In this document: in pieces, positions 36,725 to 36,974 of the stretch
How positions within the stretch are numbered: position 1 is the stretch's first letter
Layout of the letters: every line of letters starts with the position of its first letter
Assembly: GCA_016288465.1 (NCBI GenBank)
Contig: JAEEZC010000370.1
Span: 1-36,974 of the forward strand
Reading direction: 5' to 3'
Source: Verrucomicrobiota bacterium
GTDB taxonomy: Bacteria; Verrucomicrobiota; Kiritimatiellia; RFP12; UBA1067
Length of the DNA: 36,974 bases
Translations under genes and position numbers: made by a program
The notes under the pieces: generated by a model
What the model saw: only the letters and a program-made list of their open reading frames with translations
The model's database searches: none
What the model was told of the DNA's origin: nothing

Positions 36725-36974
36725 CGTTGCGTATTAACGCGTTTTCTCCCTTTCCTTCCGTGTTTCGAGCGTCTTCAGCCTGTGCACGTAGTGTTTGCTA
36801 ATGGTGTACGCGGTGTTTGCTAGGCGTGTACGTGGGAGTTTTGACGTCATTACACCATAGAAGTGACGTCACTTCAATGGTATATTGACGTCACTTCACC
36901 ACTGAAGTGACGTCAAAACTCCTCCGTACACAGGCAGGGGATGCCGCGTACACAGTTAGGGAATGCCGCGTACA
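36725..36974. repeat. 22-bp-phased, dyad-symmetric repeat array (copy B), truncated by the window end
   Basis: 36836-36974 matches 3040-3178 at 135/139 without gaps. Left-arm units at 36769, 36791 and 36813 keep the 22-bp phase. 15-bp perfect inverted repeat GGAGTTTTGACGTCA (36835-36849) / TGACGTCAAAACTCC (36908-36922). Confidence 0.93.

Noticed and set aside
1-36974. tRNA/rRNA genes
   Set aside because: No cloverleaf consensus (GGTTCGAATCC-type arm) or rRNA signature recognised by eye; tRNAscan/Infernal would be needed to exclude them fully.

Overview
A GC-rich bacterial chromosomal segment of 36,974 nt. The mix of TAT-exported carbohydrate enzymes, LamG proteins and GH20/GH78 enzymes suggests a PVC-type bacterium such as Kiritimatiellota or Verrucomicrobiota, but that placement is inference. 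From left to right it contains: (i) a partial GH-like/carbohydrate-binding gene coupled to a TAT-lipoprotein MBL-fold hydrolase; (ii) a Ser/Thr kinase, ECF-type sigma factor, secreted LRR protein and secreted protein cassette with a consensus promoter; (iii) a minus-strand operon (ATC-hydrolase-like, Cys-rich protein, Na+/solute symporter, PD40 beta-propeller, GH10-like hydrolase); (iv) a carbohydrate locus (GH20, XylR/AraC regulator, PHP-like, Gfo/Idh/MocA, a TIM-barrel/hydrolase fusion, LamG, deacetylase-like); (v) a housekeeping operon with three consecutive two-domain fusions (TsaC/Sua5-Maf, FolB-CinA C-terminal domain, thiamine pyrophosphokinase-FolK) plus MnmE; (vi) a divergent smc gene whose 834-aa product appears to lack the hinge; (vii) an outer-membrane barrel protein and a GH78 rhamnosidase. 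The most unusual non-coding structure is a pair of roughly 250-bp, strictly 22-bp-phased, dyad-symmetric arrays built around TGACGTCA. One lies at 2951-3214. The other is at 36725-36974 and runs off the window end; the 139 nt of aligned core is 135/139 identical. A second array class (GGTAGCGCTACC, period 23 bp) and a 72-nt dispersed repeat containing GGGGACAGTCCCC are also present.
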